Below, piece by piece: positions 33,620-41,465 of a DNA stretch of 55,598 nucleotides (positions are counted from its first letter, which is position 1; each line of letters begins with the position of its first letter). The notes under the pieces are model-generated. The model was not told where the DNA came from. It ran no database searches and saw only the letters and a program-made list of their open reading frames with translations. Position numbers and translations under genes: made by a program. This DNA comes from JBBQXY01 sp051004815 (GTDB taxonomy: Bacteria > Chloroflexota > Ktedonobacteria > Ktedonobacterales > Ktedonobacteraceae). Location of the stretch: assembly GCA_051004815.1 (NCBI GenBank), contig JBPCJY010000186.1, positions 1 through 55,598 on the forward strand, written 5' to 3'.

Positions 33620-34483
33620 ATGAGCGAACAACAAAAGTTGAGATTTGGCATCAAAACCGCACAACAATTCACAGACTATGAAAGCATACTCCGCGTCTGG
33701 CTCGAAGCGGATAACATTCCCAGCATCGAACACGCGTGGGCCTTTGACCACTTTATTCCGCTCGGCCCCGATCCTACCGGCCCACAGTTGGAGGGATGGA
33801 CGCTCCTGGGCGCGTTGGCTGCTCGCACTGAGCGTCTACGCGTTGGCTTGATGGTGACGGGCAATACATACCGCCATCCAGCGATCCTTGCCAACATTGC
33901 GACGACGGTCGATGTCATCTCAAATGGACGGTTGGATTTTGGTATCGGTGCGGGTTGGAATGAGTTGGAACATACGATGTATGATATAGCGCTTTATACA
34001 ACGGGAGAGCGTATCCGACGCTTGGGCGAGGCCTGTGAGGTGATTAAGCTGCTATGGACAGAGACCGTGGCAAACTTTGATGGCAAATATTATCATCTCA
34101 AAGATGCTCGCTGCGAACCCAAACCTGTCCAGAAACCTTACCCACCCTTCGTCATTGGTGGCAGTGGTGAGCAATTGACCTTGCGTATCGTTGCCAAATA
34201 CGCGAGTATCTGGAATTTCGTGGGCGGAGACATCGCTACGTTCCGCCATAAAAATGCGGTGCTTAACGGGCACTGTGCCGCCATTGGACGAGACCCCGAT
34301 ACCATCGAACGTTCTATCCAGTGGCCCATTAATTACAACAACATAAGTGAAGCCATTGAAGGGATACGCCCCTATATCGAATCTGGAGCAACCCATATCA
34401 TCTTGAATTTGCGAGCACCTTATCCAGAGGGCATTGTACAACGATTGGCCAATGAAGTAGTCAAGCCCTTACAGGCTGAGTAG
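33620..34483 (+). CDS. LLM-class (luciferase-like, probably F420-dependent) oxidoreductase
   Basis: 287 residues from the ATG at 33620. The TIM-barrel luciferase-like pattern is clear: LEAD...EHAWAFDHFIPLG, GALAARTERLRVGLMVTGNT, RHPAILANIATTVDVISNGR, LDFGIGAGWNELEH, PPFVIGGSGEQ. Family members use F420 or FMN to act on diverse small molecules; the substrate is unknown. A GNAT gene follows after 11 bp and may be co-transcribed; argS lies 42 bp upstream. Confidence 0.88.
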   Translation: MSEQQKLRFGIKTAQQFTDYESILRVWLEADNIPSIEHAWAFDHFIPLGPDPTGPQLEGWTLLGALAARTERLRVGLMVTGNTYRHPAILANIATTVDVISNGRLDFGIGAGWNELEHTMYDIALYTTGERIRRLGEACEVIKLLWTETVANFDGKYYHLKDARCEPKPVQKPYPPFVIGGSGEQLTLRIVAKYASIWNFVGGDIATFRHKNAVLNGHCAAIGRDPDTIERSIQWPINYNNISEAIEGIRPYIESGATHIILNLRAPYPEGIVQRLANEVVKPLQAE

Positions 34484-34494
34484 GGGCAAGGGCA

Positions 34495-34968
34495 ATGAGT
34501 GTCACCATCCGTCTGGCAACAAAAGAGGATTACGCCGCTCTGCTACCAATTGGACTTGAGACGCAGGAAAAACACGCGGATGCACATCCAGAGATCTTCC
34601 GGCATGGGGTAGCAGGCTTGCCGGAGGATTACTTTCTTGAGCATATAGAAAGCGAGACACAGGCTATCTATGTCGCGGAAGTCGCTGGCAGCGTCGTAGG
34701 CTATGTGCTATTAAAGGTAATAGATAATATGTACCTGGATATGCTTGTTCCCCGAAGGCTGGTTTATATAACTGATATCGCTGTCCTGAAAACACACCAG
34801 AAGCAAGGAATTGGACATCTGCTCTTTCAACAAAGTGTTGAGTGGGCAAAAGACAAAGGTGCCGCGAGCCTGGATTTGACGGTCTGGGAGTTCAACCAGG
34901 AGGCGAGAGCGTTCTATGAGCGAAATGGGATGGGAACATTGACACGACAGATGACGTTGCCTTTATAA
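34495..34968 (+). CDS. GNAT-family N-acetyltransferase
   Basis: 157 residues. VYITDIAVLKTHQKQGIGHL contains motif A with the Q/RxxGxG/A acetyl-CoA-binding loop (QKQGIG), and LDLTVWEFNQEARAFYERNG is motif B. GGGGCAAGGGCA precedes the ATG. Target (small molecule or protein N-terminus) is unknown. A strong terminator follows 10 bp after the stop, closing the argS-LLM-GNAT group. Confidence 0.9.
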   Translation: MSVTIRLATKEDYAALLPIGLETQEKHADAHPEIFRHGVAGLPEDYFLEHIESETQAIYVAEVAGSVVGYVLLKVIDNMYLDMLVPRRLVYITDIAVLKTHQKQGIGHLLFQQSVEWAKDKGAASLDLTVWEFNQEARAFYERNGMGTLTRQMTLPL

Positions 34969-34978
34969 TTATAGCCCT

Positions 34979-35036
34979 ATAAAAAAGCGTCCAGGGGCAG
35001 CACAACTGCGTTGTGCTGCCCTGGACGCTTTTTTAT
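34979..35036 (+). terminator. Strong intrinsic terminator
   Basis: Arms 34979-35006 and 35010-35036 form a ~27-bp stem with one bulged G and a 3-nt loop, flanked by A6 and T6 so that it can work on both strands. Confidence 0.9.
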
Positions 35037-35117
35037 ACATACACAGCATTTTCGTCTAATAATTACAGAACGGTATTTCCTAATCTTATACATCCTGTAC
35101 TTTATAAGGAGGAGATA

Positions 35118-35495
35118 ATGGATAGCTGGCTCATATCCTCGCTACTTGAAGGATTCATTATTGTCGGGTACTCTTTCCTTATGTTTAAAATCGCACGTAT
35201 TCTAAAGCAAGAAGAATCTGAAAGAACGCGAGAGAAAATGAAACAACTTCGTCGGGGAAGGGCAAAACAAGTCAAGGCTACTGTGACGGAGGTAATTGCT
35301 AGAGGGCGTATGCAGTACGAGATAAGGGCCCGGTGGTACGGTGTAGAGACAGACAATGTTTACCTTTTCTACGAGACATTCTGGTATTACAGTGGGCTTC
35401 TCGGAATGCGCCCTAGAATTATTGTAGAAGATACGGTTAAGGTTACAGTTAATTTTCGTTCGCCTCAGATATATGTTATCGAACGTCCATGGTAA
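35118..35495 (+). CDS. Small membrane-anchored protein, DUF3592-like
   Basis: 125 residues from the ATG at 35118, preceded by AAGGAGGAG; an upstream in-frame extension is unlikely. One hydrophobic helix near residues 5-25 (LEGFIIVGYSFLMFKIA), a strongly charged linker (~30-50), then a beta-rich domain (ATVTEVIARGRMQYEIRARW ... DTVKVTVNFRSPQIYVIE) that resembles DUF3592-type domains. Function unknown. Ends tail-to-tail with pyrD, 29 bp apart. Confidence 0.65.
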   Translation: MDSWLISSLLEGFIIVGYSFLMFKIARILKQEESERTREKMKQLRRGRAKQVKATVTEVIARGRMQYEIRARWYGVETDNVYLFYETFWYYSGLLGMRPRIIVEDTVKVTVNFRSPQIYVIERPW

Positions 35496-35524
35496 ATTCA
35501 CCGCGATGGATAGACAAAGAATAT

Positions 35525-36460
35525 CTACAAAGCCGCCCCAACAATCTCTTGCACATCCTCAACACCTTCTTTGTGCAAAAAAGCTTCGATGCCCTCGATA
35601 ATTTCAATTCCGGCACGCGGATTGACGAAATTGATGGTGCCAATTTGGATGGCGGAGGCACCCGCCATGAGAAATTCCAACGCGTCCTCTGTGGTGCGAA
35701 TACCGCCGAGGCCTACAATCGGTACTTGTGGAAATGAGGTTTGTAGCTCACGCGCTACCTCGTAGACCATACGTAAGGCGATGGGCTTGATGGCTGGGCC
35801 AGATAAGCCGCCGGTGCCATTGGCCAGGGTGGGTCGGCGAGCGACAATATCAATACTGATAGCGGAGATGGTGTTGATGAGCGAGATGGCATCGGCACCG
35901 GATGAAGCGGCCGCTAGGGCTGTGGGTCGTACATCGCCACTGTTAGGGGAGAGTTTTATAATGAGGGGAAGTGTAGTGGCACGCCGGACTGCGGATGTGA
36001 CATTGGCAACGGCTTCCGGACTGGCTCCAAAGACTGCTCCTCCTTCTTGAACGTTAGGGCAGGAGACGTTCACCTCTAAGCCTGCTACCCCTGGCACATC
36101 TTGTAGGCTGGCGGCAAGTTGAACAAATTCCTTGACCGTTTCACCCGCGATGTTGACGAGAACTGGCGTCTGCCATGTTGCCCAGATGGGGGCGTATTTG
36201 TTGATGACCGCATGCACGCCTGGATTTTGCAGACCAATGGCGTTGAGCATGCCAGAGGGTGTTTCGAGGGTTCTGGGATGGGCGTTGCCACTGCGTGAGT
36301 GCAGGGTGGTACCTTTGCAGACCACGGCACCCAAGCGTTGCACGTCGGCAATTCTGGCGTATTCGATGCCATAGCCGAATGTGCCAGCCGCCGTCATAAC
36401 TGGATTGCGCAATAATAGCCCGCTTTTATGCAATGGGGCAAGTTCTGTTTGTAGTTTCAT
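35525..36460 (-). CDS. pyrD: Dihydroorotate dehydrogenase, class 1
   Basis: 311 residues. GTFGYGIEYARI, NAIGLQNPGV, and VNVSCPNVQEGG with the catalytic Cys place it in class 1 DHODs (cytosolic, Cys base); size and sequence suggest the 1B subtype, which normally pairs with the PyrK iron-sulfur flavoprotein for NAD+ use, but no pyrK lies here. GLGGIRT and GASAIQIGT bind the FMN phosphate. It is the last gene of the operon; its ATG overlaps the pyrF stop (ATGA, 36457-36460). Confidence 0.93.
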   Translation of the reverse strand: MKLQTELAPLHKSGLLLRNPVMTAAGTFGYGIEYARIADVQRLGAVVCKGTTLHSRSGNAHPRTLETPSGMLNAIGLQNPGVHAVINKYAPIWATWQTPVLVNIAGETVKEFVQLAASLQDVPGVAGLEVNVSCPNVQEGGAVFGASPEAVANVTSAVRRATTLPLIIKLSPNSGDVRPTALAAASSGADAISLINTISAISIDIVARRPTLANGTGGLSGPAIKPIALRMVYEVARELQTSFPQVPIVGLGGIRTTEDALEFLMAGASAIQIGTINFVNPRAGIEIIEGIEAFLHKEGVEDVQEIVGAAL

Positions 36461-37302
36461 AATTGCGTTTCTACGGGGCGTGCTGCATTCATGCGGTCGC
36501 GTAGACTTCGTGCCTCTTCTTTGGCCGCGTCGGCATAATCGTCTCCGTTGCCAGCATACAGGATAGAGCGGGAAACCGCAAGGATGGCGCGTTCGCCATG
36601 GCTATCTATGCCGGATGTAACCGATGCTGTCAGATCGCCGCCCTGGCTACCAACACCCGGTATGAGGATGGGCATGTCAGGGCAGATGGCGCGAATGGTT
36701 TGGAGTTCTTGAGGATATGTTGCACCGACCACAAGCCCACAGTTGCCTGCCACATTCCAACTTTGGATGCGTTGCGCGACAATTTCATAGAGTGGCCTCG
36801 TGTGACCATCTTCTTGCTGGATCAGCAGGTCTTGAAAATCTCGTGCGCTGGGATTTGATGTGCGGCACAAGAGGATAACGCCTTTGTCGGGATACGCGAG
36901 AAAAGGAGCTACGCTATCATAGCCCAGGTAGGGATTGACGGTCACAGCATCACACTGATAGATATCAAAAACGGCGGTCGCATAATGACAGGCCGTATTG
37001 CCCAGGTCGCCGCGCTTGGCATCGACAATCACGGGGATATGCGTGGGAATGGACGAGAGGACTGTCTGGAATACCTGCATGCCACCTGGCCCAAGTGCTT
37101 CAAAGAAGGCAATATTGGGCTTGAAGGCGCAGACATATGGGGCGGTTGCCTCAATGATTGTCTGGCAGAAACGTATGACGGCCTGCTCCTTTGGCAATTT
37201 CTGTAAGGAGGCAGGAAAGCGTTTGTGTTCGGGGTCCAGTCCAACACAGAGCAGGCTATTGTGCTGGCGTGAGGCTGCAAGCAATTTTTCGACAAAATTC
37301 AT
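36457..37302 (-). CDS. pyrF: Orotidine 5'-phosphate decarboxylase, type 2
   Basis: 281 residues from the ATG at 37302 with AAGGAG 6 bp upstream; the frame extension to 37365 is rejected because it would cross the long hairpin. DAKRGDLGNT is the catalytic DxKxxD motif, and LLCVGLDPEHKRFP at the start is typical of the long type 2 enzymes. It gives UMP from OMP. Four-base overlap with pyrD indicates coupling; the ribosome site abuts a 29-bp hairpin (37313-37381). Confidence 0.95.
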   Translation of the reverse strand: MNFVEKLLAASRQHNSLLCVGLDPEHKRFPASLQKLPKEQAVIRFCQTIIEATAPYVCAFKPNIAFFEALGPGGMQVFQTVLSSIPTHIPVIVDAKRGDLGNTACHYATAVFDIYQCDAVTVNPYLGYDSVAPFLAYPDKGVILLCRTSNPSARDFQDLLIQQEDGHTRPLYEIVAQRIQSWNVAGNCGLVVGATYPQELQTIRAICPDMPILIPGVGSQGGDLTASVTSGIDSHGERAILAVSRSILYAGNGDDYADAAKEEARSLRDRMNAARPVETQL

Positions 37303-37312
37303 GAGTATCTCC

Positions 37313-37381
37313 TTAGAGATTGTGATAATTGCAGGTAGTGCCGCCGATGGCTGCACTACCCGCAATTATCACAATCTCTAA
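37313..37381 (-). repeat. Long hairpin between pyrE and pyrF
   Basis: Arms 37313-37341 and 37353-37381 are reverse complements over 29 bp with one mismatch, with an 11-nt loop. On the transcript it starts directly after the pyrE stop and ends against the pyrF Shine-Dalgarno (37314-37309), so it could limit pyrF translation or protect the pyrE end from exonucleases. Confidence 0.85.
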
Positions 37382-37969
37382 TCAATGGGCAAGCGCACTT
37401 CTTGTGCCGGGCTTGACGGTTGGTACACCCGCGGCACATAGGGGACATTCTTCTGGATTGTAGGTGTGAGCGGATATGCTGAGTAACGCGTTACAGGGAA
37501 CAGGAAATTGTTGGGGTGCGACGCCACCACTGCGGTCAATTATGGCTTCGATGCCGAGCACTTGGGGTTGAAAGCGTTCGACCGCGAGCAGTGTTTCGCG
37601 TAGCGAGAGACCGGTGGTCAGGACATCATCGACAATCAGGATAGGTTCCCCGACATGGAGCGTGAAACCGCGGCGCAATTCGCGGCCACCGTTGGATGCT
37701 GGCTCGGCCAGGAGGCAGCGCGTGTCAAGTTGACGCGCCACCTCCTGTGCTAACAATGCTCCACCGGTGGTTGGGCCGACGACTGCCGAGATTGGCTGTC
37801 CTTTATGCCGCTCAACCATTGAACGGCATAGCTGCTCGGTGACACGAGGCCACTCTAGCAGGCGGAACTTCTCCCAGTATTCGTCGCTGTGTTGTCCCGA
37901 ACTGAGCACGAAATGCCCGTTCGAGACAACACCCAATTGCTGAAAAAGTTCAAGCAAGGTTGTGTCCAT
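37382..37969 (-). CDS. pyrE: Orotate phosphoribosyltransferase
   Basis: 195 residues. ILIVDDVLTTGLSL is the PRPP-binding motif and VVGPTTGGALLAQEVARQ the dimer-site loop. The C-terminal tail carries CPLC, a pair of cysteines of possible metal or redox role also seen in several other bacterial OPRTs. It converts orotate and PRPP to OMP. AGGAA lies inside the end of the AsnRS-like gene, 8 bp away, so the two are in one transcript. Confidence 0.95.
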   Translation of the reverse strand: MDTTLLELFQQLGVVSNGHFVLSSGQHSDEYWEKFRLLEWPRVTEQLCRSMVERHKGQPISAVVGPTTGGALLAQEVARQLDTRCLLAEPASNGGRELRRGFTLHVGEPILIVDDVLTTGLSLRETLLAVERFQPQVLGIEAIIDRSGGVAPQQFPVPCNALLSISAHTYNPEECPLCAAGVPTVKPGTRSALAH

Positions 37970-37977
37970 GGTCGTTC

Positions 37978-39045
37978 CTATGGCATGTAGTGGGCACTGT
38001 TGCGTGGGTACTCGACGCAGTTCAAGCAGCTTTCGCTGCCGGTGATGAACTGTACCAGGCGCTCGAAGCCCATGCCAAAGCCAGCATAGGGGATGGAGTC
38101 ATGGTCGCGCAAGCGCAGGTACCACTCGTAGTCCTCGGCACTACCACCGGCGGCGAGTAGGTGCTTCATTGCAGTCGAGGTCATCAGACGCTGGCGCAGG
38201 CGGATGGGGTCTTCCTCGCGCTCGGCACCACCGCACACCTCGCCAACGCCTGGGAGCAGCAGATCGGCGGCGTTGACAATGCGCTCGTCTTCGCGGTTCT
38301 GACGCATGTTGAAGAATTTCAGTTCCATGGGATAGTGGGTGATGAAGGTGGGGAACTGTGTCCATGCGAGCAAGGCAATCTCACGTTGGCGGTCGAGGTC
38401 ATCACCCCACTCGGTGGCAATGCCCATCTTGTTCAGCTGCGTGACGGCATCGGTGTAGGTCACGCGGCGGAAATGAGGCTTGATCGTCTCCAACATCTCT
38501 ATGTCGGCTCCCAGCATCGCCAACTCTGTACGACGCGTCTCCAAAGCTTTCTGCACCAGGGTGCTGACCAGACGCTCCTCGATATCCAGCAGCGTCTGCA
38601 AGTTGCCAAAGCCAATTTCTGGCTCGATGAGCACAAACTCGGTCAGGTGACGATGGTCGGCTCGTGGCTCCGCACGGTAACTGTGGTTCACCGAGTAGAC
38701 GCGGCGCAAGGTCTGGCTATGCACCAACGGCTCCAGATGTAACTGGGCGGTCTGCGTCAAGAATGCCTTGTTGCCGAAGTAATCAATGGGGAAGAGTGTT
38801 GAGAAGTCCTCACACGCTCCGGTCAGGCTGGTGATAGTTGGTGTTGTTACCTCAACAAAATCTTCCGATTCCATAAAGTTACGAATGGTCTTCAAAAGCG
38901 TCCCACGCAAGCGTATCAAAGCGGCCATCTGTGGTGAGCGCACCAGCATATGGCGATTGCTAAGTTGGTTCATGTCCTGCAAGTCATGCGAGTCAGGGGA
39001 ATCCTGTGAGGTCACAGCAGTTTGGTCGATTTGGGTCATGCTCAT
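37978..39045 (-). CDS. AsnRS-like class II enzyme lacking the anticodon-binding domain (possible asparagine synthetase)
   Basis: 355 residues from the ATG at 39045 (AAGGAA 7 bp upstream). Class II motifs are all present: motif 1 at about 57-70 (FMESEDFVEVTTPTI), motif 2 at 115-137 (RVYSVNHSYRAEPRADHRHL), motif 3 at 322-336 (GFGMGFERLVQFITG). The residues between them (FLTQTAQLHLE, RHLTEFVLIEPEI) are of AsnRS, not AspRS, type. Ahead of motif 1 there are only ~30 polar residues, then the usual RHMLVRSPQ link; the OB-fold anticodon-binding domain is absent. In Pyrococcus abyssi such a truncated AsnRS paralogue makes free asparagine from aspartate, ammonia and ATP. That activity is inferred here. 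It heads the pyrEFD operon. Confidence 0.85.
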   Translation of the reverse strand: MSMTQIDQTAVTSQDSPDSHDLQDMNQLSNRHMLVRSPQMAALIRLRGTLLKTIRNFMESEDFVEVTTPTITSLTGACEDFSTLFPIDYFGNKAFLTQTAQLHLEPLVHSQTLRRVYSVNHSYRAEPRADHRHLTEFVLIEPEIGFGNLQTLLDIEERLVSTLVQKALETRRTELAMLGADIEMLETIKPHFRRVTYTDAVTQLNKMGIATEWGDDLDRQREIALLAWTQFPTFITHYPMELKFFNMRQNREDERIVNAADLLLPGVGEVCGGAEREEDPIRLRQRLMTSTAMKHLLAAGGSAEDYEWYLRLRDHDSIPYAGFGMGFERLVQFITGSESCLNCVEYPRNSAHYMP

Positions 39046-39238
39046 GAGTTGGTTCCTTTGCTTTCGGTGTAAACAGGCGTAAAACATTTACGCCATCTAG
39101 CAACAATAACGACGGGTTGACGGGTCGTCCTTATTCCTCTTCCTTGCTCAACAGTAAAAGCACCTTATTGTTGAGTTATAAGAGCCGCTCTTTGACGTTG
39201 TTGTCAGAGAGGGTTAGTTGACGACCATCGATCAGGTC

Positions 39239-39277
39239 AAAAAAAATTCCTCACCCCTGAATCAATGGGATGAGGAA
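39239..39277 (-). terminator. Intrinsic terminator in the operon leader (candidate attenuator)
   Basis: On the minus strand TTCCTCATCCC (39277-39267) pairs with GGGGTGAGGAA (39257-39247): an 11-bp stem with one U-G pair, 9-nt loop, followed by eight T (39246-39239). It lies ~190 bp before the AsnRS-like ATG and ~170 bp after the promoter start. As the terminator of the distant upstream gene (stop at 39530) it would be too far away and behind a strong promoter, so an attenuator is the better reading. Confidence 0.8.
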
Positions 39278-39384
39278 GAAAGAATCTTCGGTAAAACGAC
39301 ACCGGGTCCATCAATGGGATGGAGTGATCGACAGGTTTGAAGTGCCAATGTTTCTTTTAATTTTACCCAATATCGTACAGTCAT
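39262..39384 (-). CDS. Candidate 40-codon leader peptide for attenuation
   Basis: An ATG at 39384 opens a 40-codon frame (MTVRYWVKLKETLALQ ... LPKILSSSSH) that ends with TGA at 39264-39262, in the loop of the terminator hairpin. A ribosome finishing it would cover the hairpin's 5' arm. A GGAAAAGG ribosome site lies 12 bp upstream, a little far. The last codons are pyrimidine-rich (TTCTTTCTTCCTCATCC) and include four Ser codons; there is no run of Asn codons. A longer frame from a GTG at 39453 lies upstream of the predicted transcript start. Expression is unproven. Confidence 0.45.
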   Translation of the reverse strand: MTVRYWVKLKETLALQTCRSLHPIDGPGVVLPKILSSSSH

Positions 39385-39415
39385 AAAAATAGCATACCTT
39401 TTCCGCTCAACGGAA

Positions 39416-39439
39416 CAATTTGAAAGTGATTTCAAATTG
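39416..39439 (-). promoter_or_regulatory. Perfect 24-bp palindrome at the predicted transcription start
   Basis: CAATTTGAAA (39416-39425) and TTTCAAATTG (39430-39439) are exact complements with a 4-bp spacer. The predicted start (~39438) falls on its edge, so it is either an operator or, as RNA, a 5'-terminal hairpin that stabilises the transcript. Confidence 0.65.
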
Positions 39440-39444
39440 CTAGA

Positions 39445-39473
39445 AGTATACACGCCAAATTTCCAAAAGTCAA
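39445..39473 (-). promoter_or_regulatory. Promoter of the AsnRS-like/pyrEFD operon
   Basis: On the minus strand TTGACT (39473-39468), exactly 17 bp, TATACT (39450-39445): one mismatch from each consensus hexamer. The strongest promoter-like sequence seen in the window. Confidence 0.75.
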
Positions 39474-39529
39474 GGCAATGATAAAACCCGTTTTACTTGT
39501 TTTGTAATTTTTGCATGTTTTGCCACTCA

Positions 39530-40576
39530 TCAAGAAAGCAGGAAGCCACGTCCTAGTTCATCGTCCGGGTTAATGAGAAACTCATGTCGTCCGGTGATGA
39601 AGGCCCTGCCACTGACTTCGGGTACAACCGCTGTATATGTTCCAACCTGCGTTTGACCGACGACTCGCCCGCTGAATGTGCTGGCTGCCCCTAAAATACT
39701 TTCGATGGTGATCTGCTGATTATCGGCTATTTCGCCTTTGGCATGATGGATAGCCAAGCGAGCAGAGACACCCGTACCTGTAGGCGAACGATCCACCTCG
39801 GCATTGGCGAAGATGCAGACGTTGCGACTGTGGTGAGTCGGGGCTTCGGGCTGGTCGGTAAAGATCGTCCCATAGAGAAAACTGAGGTCTGCTTCAATTG
39901 GATGCTTGACAGGCAAGCTCGCATTGACTGCCTGTGTAATCATATCTCCTGCTGCGGCAAGGTGATGCGCCTGTTCTGGTGTGATGCTTAACCCTACCTG
40001 TGCAGCAGGGAGAAACGCGTAGAATGCGCCGCCGAAGGCGACATCTACGGTCACATGTCCATATGCAGGTACGTCTAGTTCAACATCATGGGCATAGACA
40101 AATGAAGGGACATTCAGGAACGACACACGCTCGACATGCCCGTACCTATCGAGATGAGCTGTAGCACGGACTAATCCTGCGGGAGTGTCAAGATTGACTG
40201 GCGTATGTTGGCCCTTCGCATCTAATGCACCCGTTTCTAATAGTGCAGTGACGAGCGCGATGATCCCATGACCGCACATGGTGCTGTAGCCTTCATTGTG
40301 CATGAACAGAACTCCCAGATCCGCCTCTGGTGTCACTTTCTGAGTCAGCACTGCCCCATACATATCACGATGGCCGCGTGGCTCCCACATTAATGCTTTG
40401 CGGATGTAGTCCAAATGCTGTTGCATGTAGCGACGTTTTTCCAGCATCGTACTGCCTGGGAGTAGAGCTATGCCTCCAGTGACGATACGCAATGGCTCAC
40501 CGGCGGCATGGGCATCGAGAGTAGTGATGACTGTTGCTTCTTTAGACGGGGAATATTGGTTCCTGTTCAGTTCCAT
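39530..40576 (-). CDS. Trans-3-hydroxy-L-proline dehydratase (proline racemase family)
   Basis: 348 residues from the ATG at 40576 with AGGAGG 6 bp upstream. The proline racemase fold is evident from ITTLDAHAAGEPLRIVTGG and the first catalytic Cys, C101, in MCGHGII. At the second catalytic site the racemase Cys is Thr (T266 in DRSPTGTGVSAR). A Cys-Thr pair is diagnostic of trans-3-hydroxy-L-proline dehydratases (human L3HYPDH has C104 and T273), which convert the substrate to a pyrroline carboxylate. So a racemase label would be wrong. The membrane protein gene upstream is 10 bp away on the same strand. Confidence 0.88.
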   Translation of the reverse strand: MELNRNQYSPSKEATVITTLDAHAAGEPLRIVTGGIALLPGSTMLEKRRYMQQHLDYIRKALMWEPRGHRDMYGAVLTQKVTPEADLGVLFMHNEGYSTMCGHGIIALVTALLETGALDAKGQHTPVNLDTPAGLVRATAHLDRYGHVERVSFLNVPSFVYAHDVELDVPAYGHVTVDVAFGGAFYAFLPAAQVGLSITPEQAHHLAAAGDMITQAVNASLPVKHPIEADLSFLYGTIFTDQPEAPTHHSRNVCIFANAEVDRSPTGTGVSARLAIHHAKGEIADNQQITIESILGAASTFSGRVVGQTQVGTYTAVVPEVSGRAFITGRHEFLINPDDELGRGFLLS

Positions 40577-40586
40577 GCATTTCCTC

Positions 40587-41192
40587 CTAAGGGATTTTTC
40601 CTTCATGTGATGACTCTGATATTGAGTCGATGAGGTTCTCATTAGCAATTGGTAGAGATTCGTTCACATCATATAAGGGATTGAGCCAGGACAATAACCC
40701 GAAACGATTCACACCCAGTAATTCCCAGGCGCGTATCAGACCAATACCATAGACAGCCAGCAACAACGCTGCCAGTGTATAGGCACTGTCTATCGAAGAG
40801 GATGTGATGGTCAAGCGTAAAGCATAATAGAATTCAGCCCCATAGATAGCAAGGCTCACCAGAATGAGAAAGACTCTGCGAAAAAAATTCTGCCAGTTCT
40901 TGGGGTGTCTGAGAAGATGCCCACCCAGGGTCAAGCTGTTCAAGAAGCCAAGCGAGCTCATTAACAGAGCTAACGTTCCCAGGCTTCCGGGGATCAGTGC
41001 GCCAAGGGAGATAAAGAAGGCATTGACCAGCGCAGTAAAGGTGCTGGCTGCTACAGCTTGTCGCTCCATTGGAGCACGACGCGTCACAATCTGTTCGGGT
41101 GCTATAGAGACAGCTACGAAGAGCAAGCCGATCAAGGCTGCGCCTGCGCCAGCAGTGGCCAGGAAGTAATTAGATAATTCTGGTGGAACCAT
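40587..41192 (-). CDS. Polytopic membrane protein, unknown function
   Basis: 201 residues from the ATG at 41192 (GAGGAGAGAG upstream); the extension to 41285 has no start support. Five hydrophobic helices are visible: YFLATAGAGAALIGLLFVAV, a second around FTALVNAFFISLGALI, a third at LALLMSSLGFLNSL, a fourth at VFLILVSLAIYGAEF and a fifth at YTLAALLLAVYGIGLI. The TAGAGAALIGLLFVAVSI start occurs in uncharacterised membrane proteins. It shares a transcript with the hydroxyproline dehydratase but no functional link is evident. Confidence 0.75.
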   Translation of the reverse strand: MVPPELSNYFLATAGAGAALIGLLFVAVSIAPEQIVTRRAPMERQAVAASTFTALVNAFFISLGALIPGSLGTLALLMSSLGFLNSLTLGGHLLRHPKNWQNFFRRVFLILVSLAIYGAEFYYALRLTITSSSIDSAYTLAALLLAVYGIGLIRAWELLGVNRFGLLSWLNPLYDVNESLPIANENLIDSISESSHEGKIP

Positions 41193-41465
41193 GATTTGGG
41201 TCTCTCTCCTCAGATAATTTCTTGATTTTGCATATGTGTGCTCTGTCCTGATGTTATGATCTCGTTGTAAGGAAAATAGTATCACAAGTTGTGAGAAGTT
41301 GCCCAGATTTATCGTTGGGATTGGCTTCTCACCATCTACACAAGTTCGCAGAGTTCAGGCATTTGCAAGACCTTTCCAGGAAAAGGCTATCATACAGGTT
41401 TTTTATGCACTTTCGTTTCGGTGTAGCATGTACTTACAGTTCAGTCTATAGAAGCCAAAACAGCA

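Noticed and set aside
39262..39384. Classical amino-acid attenuation by Asn codons
   Set aside because: The leader ORF has no Asn codon; the only run is four Ser codons inside the hairpin arm, better explained by pyrimidine-rich sequence.
39088..39480. T-box riboswitch upstream of the AsnRS-like gene
   Set aside because: The conserved T-box AGGGTGGNACCGCG sequence and a stem I with specifier loop were not found.
39530..40576. Proline racemase
   Set aside because: Second catalytic Cys is Thr, which marks trans-3-hydroxy-L-proline dehydratases.
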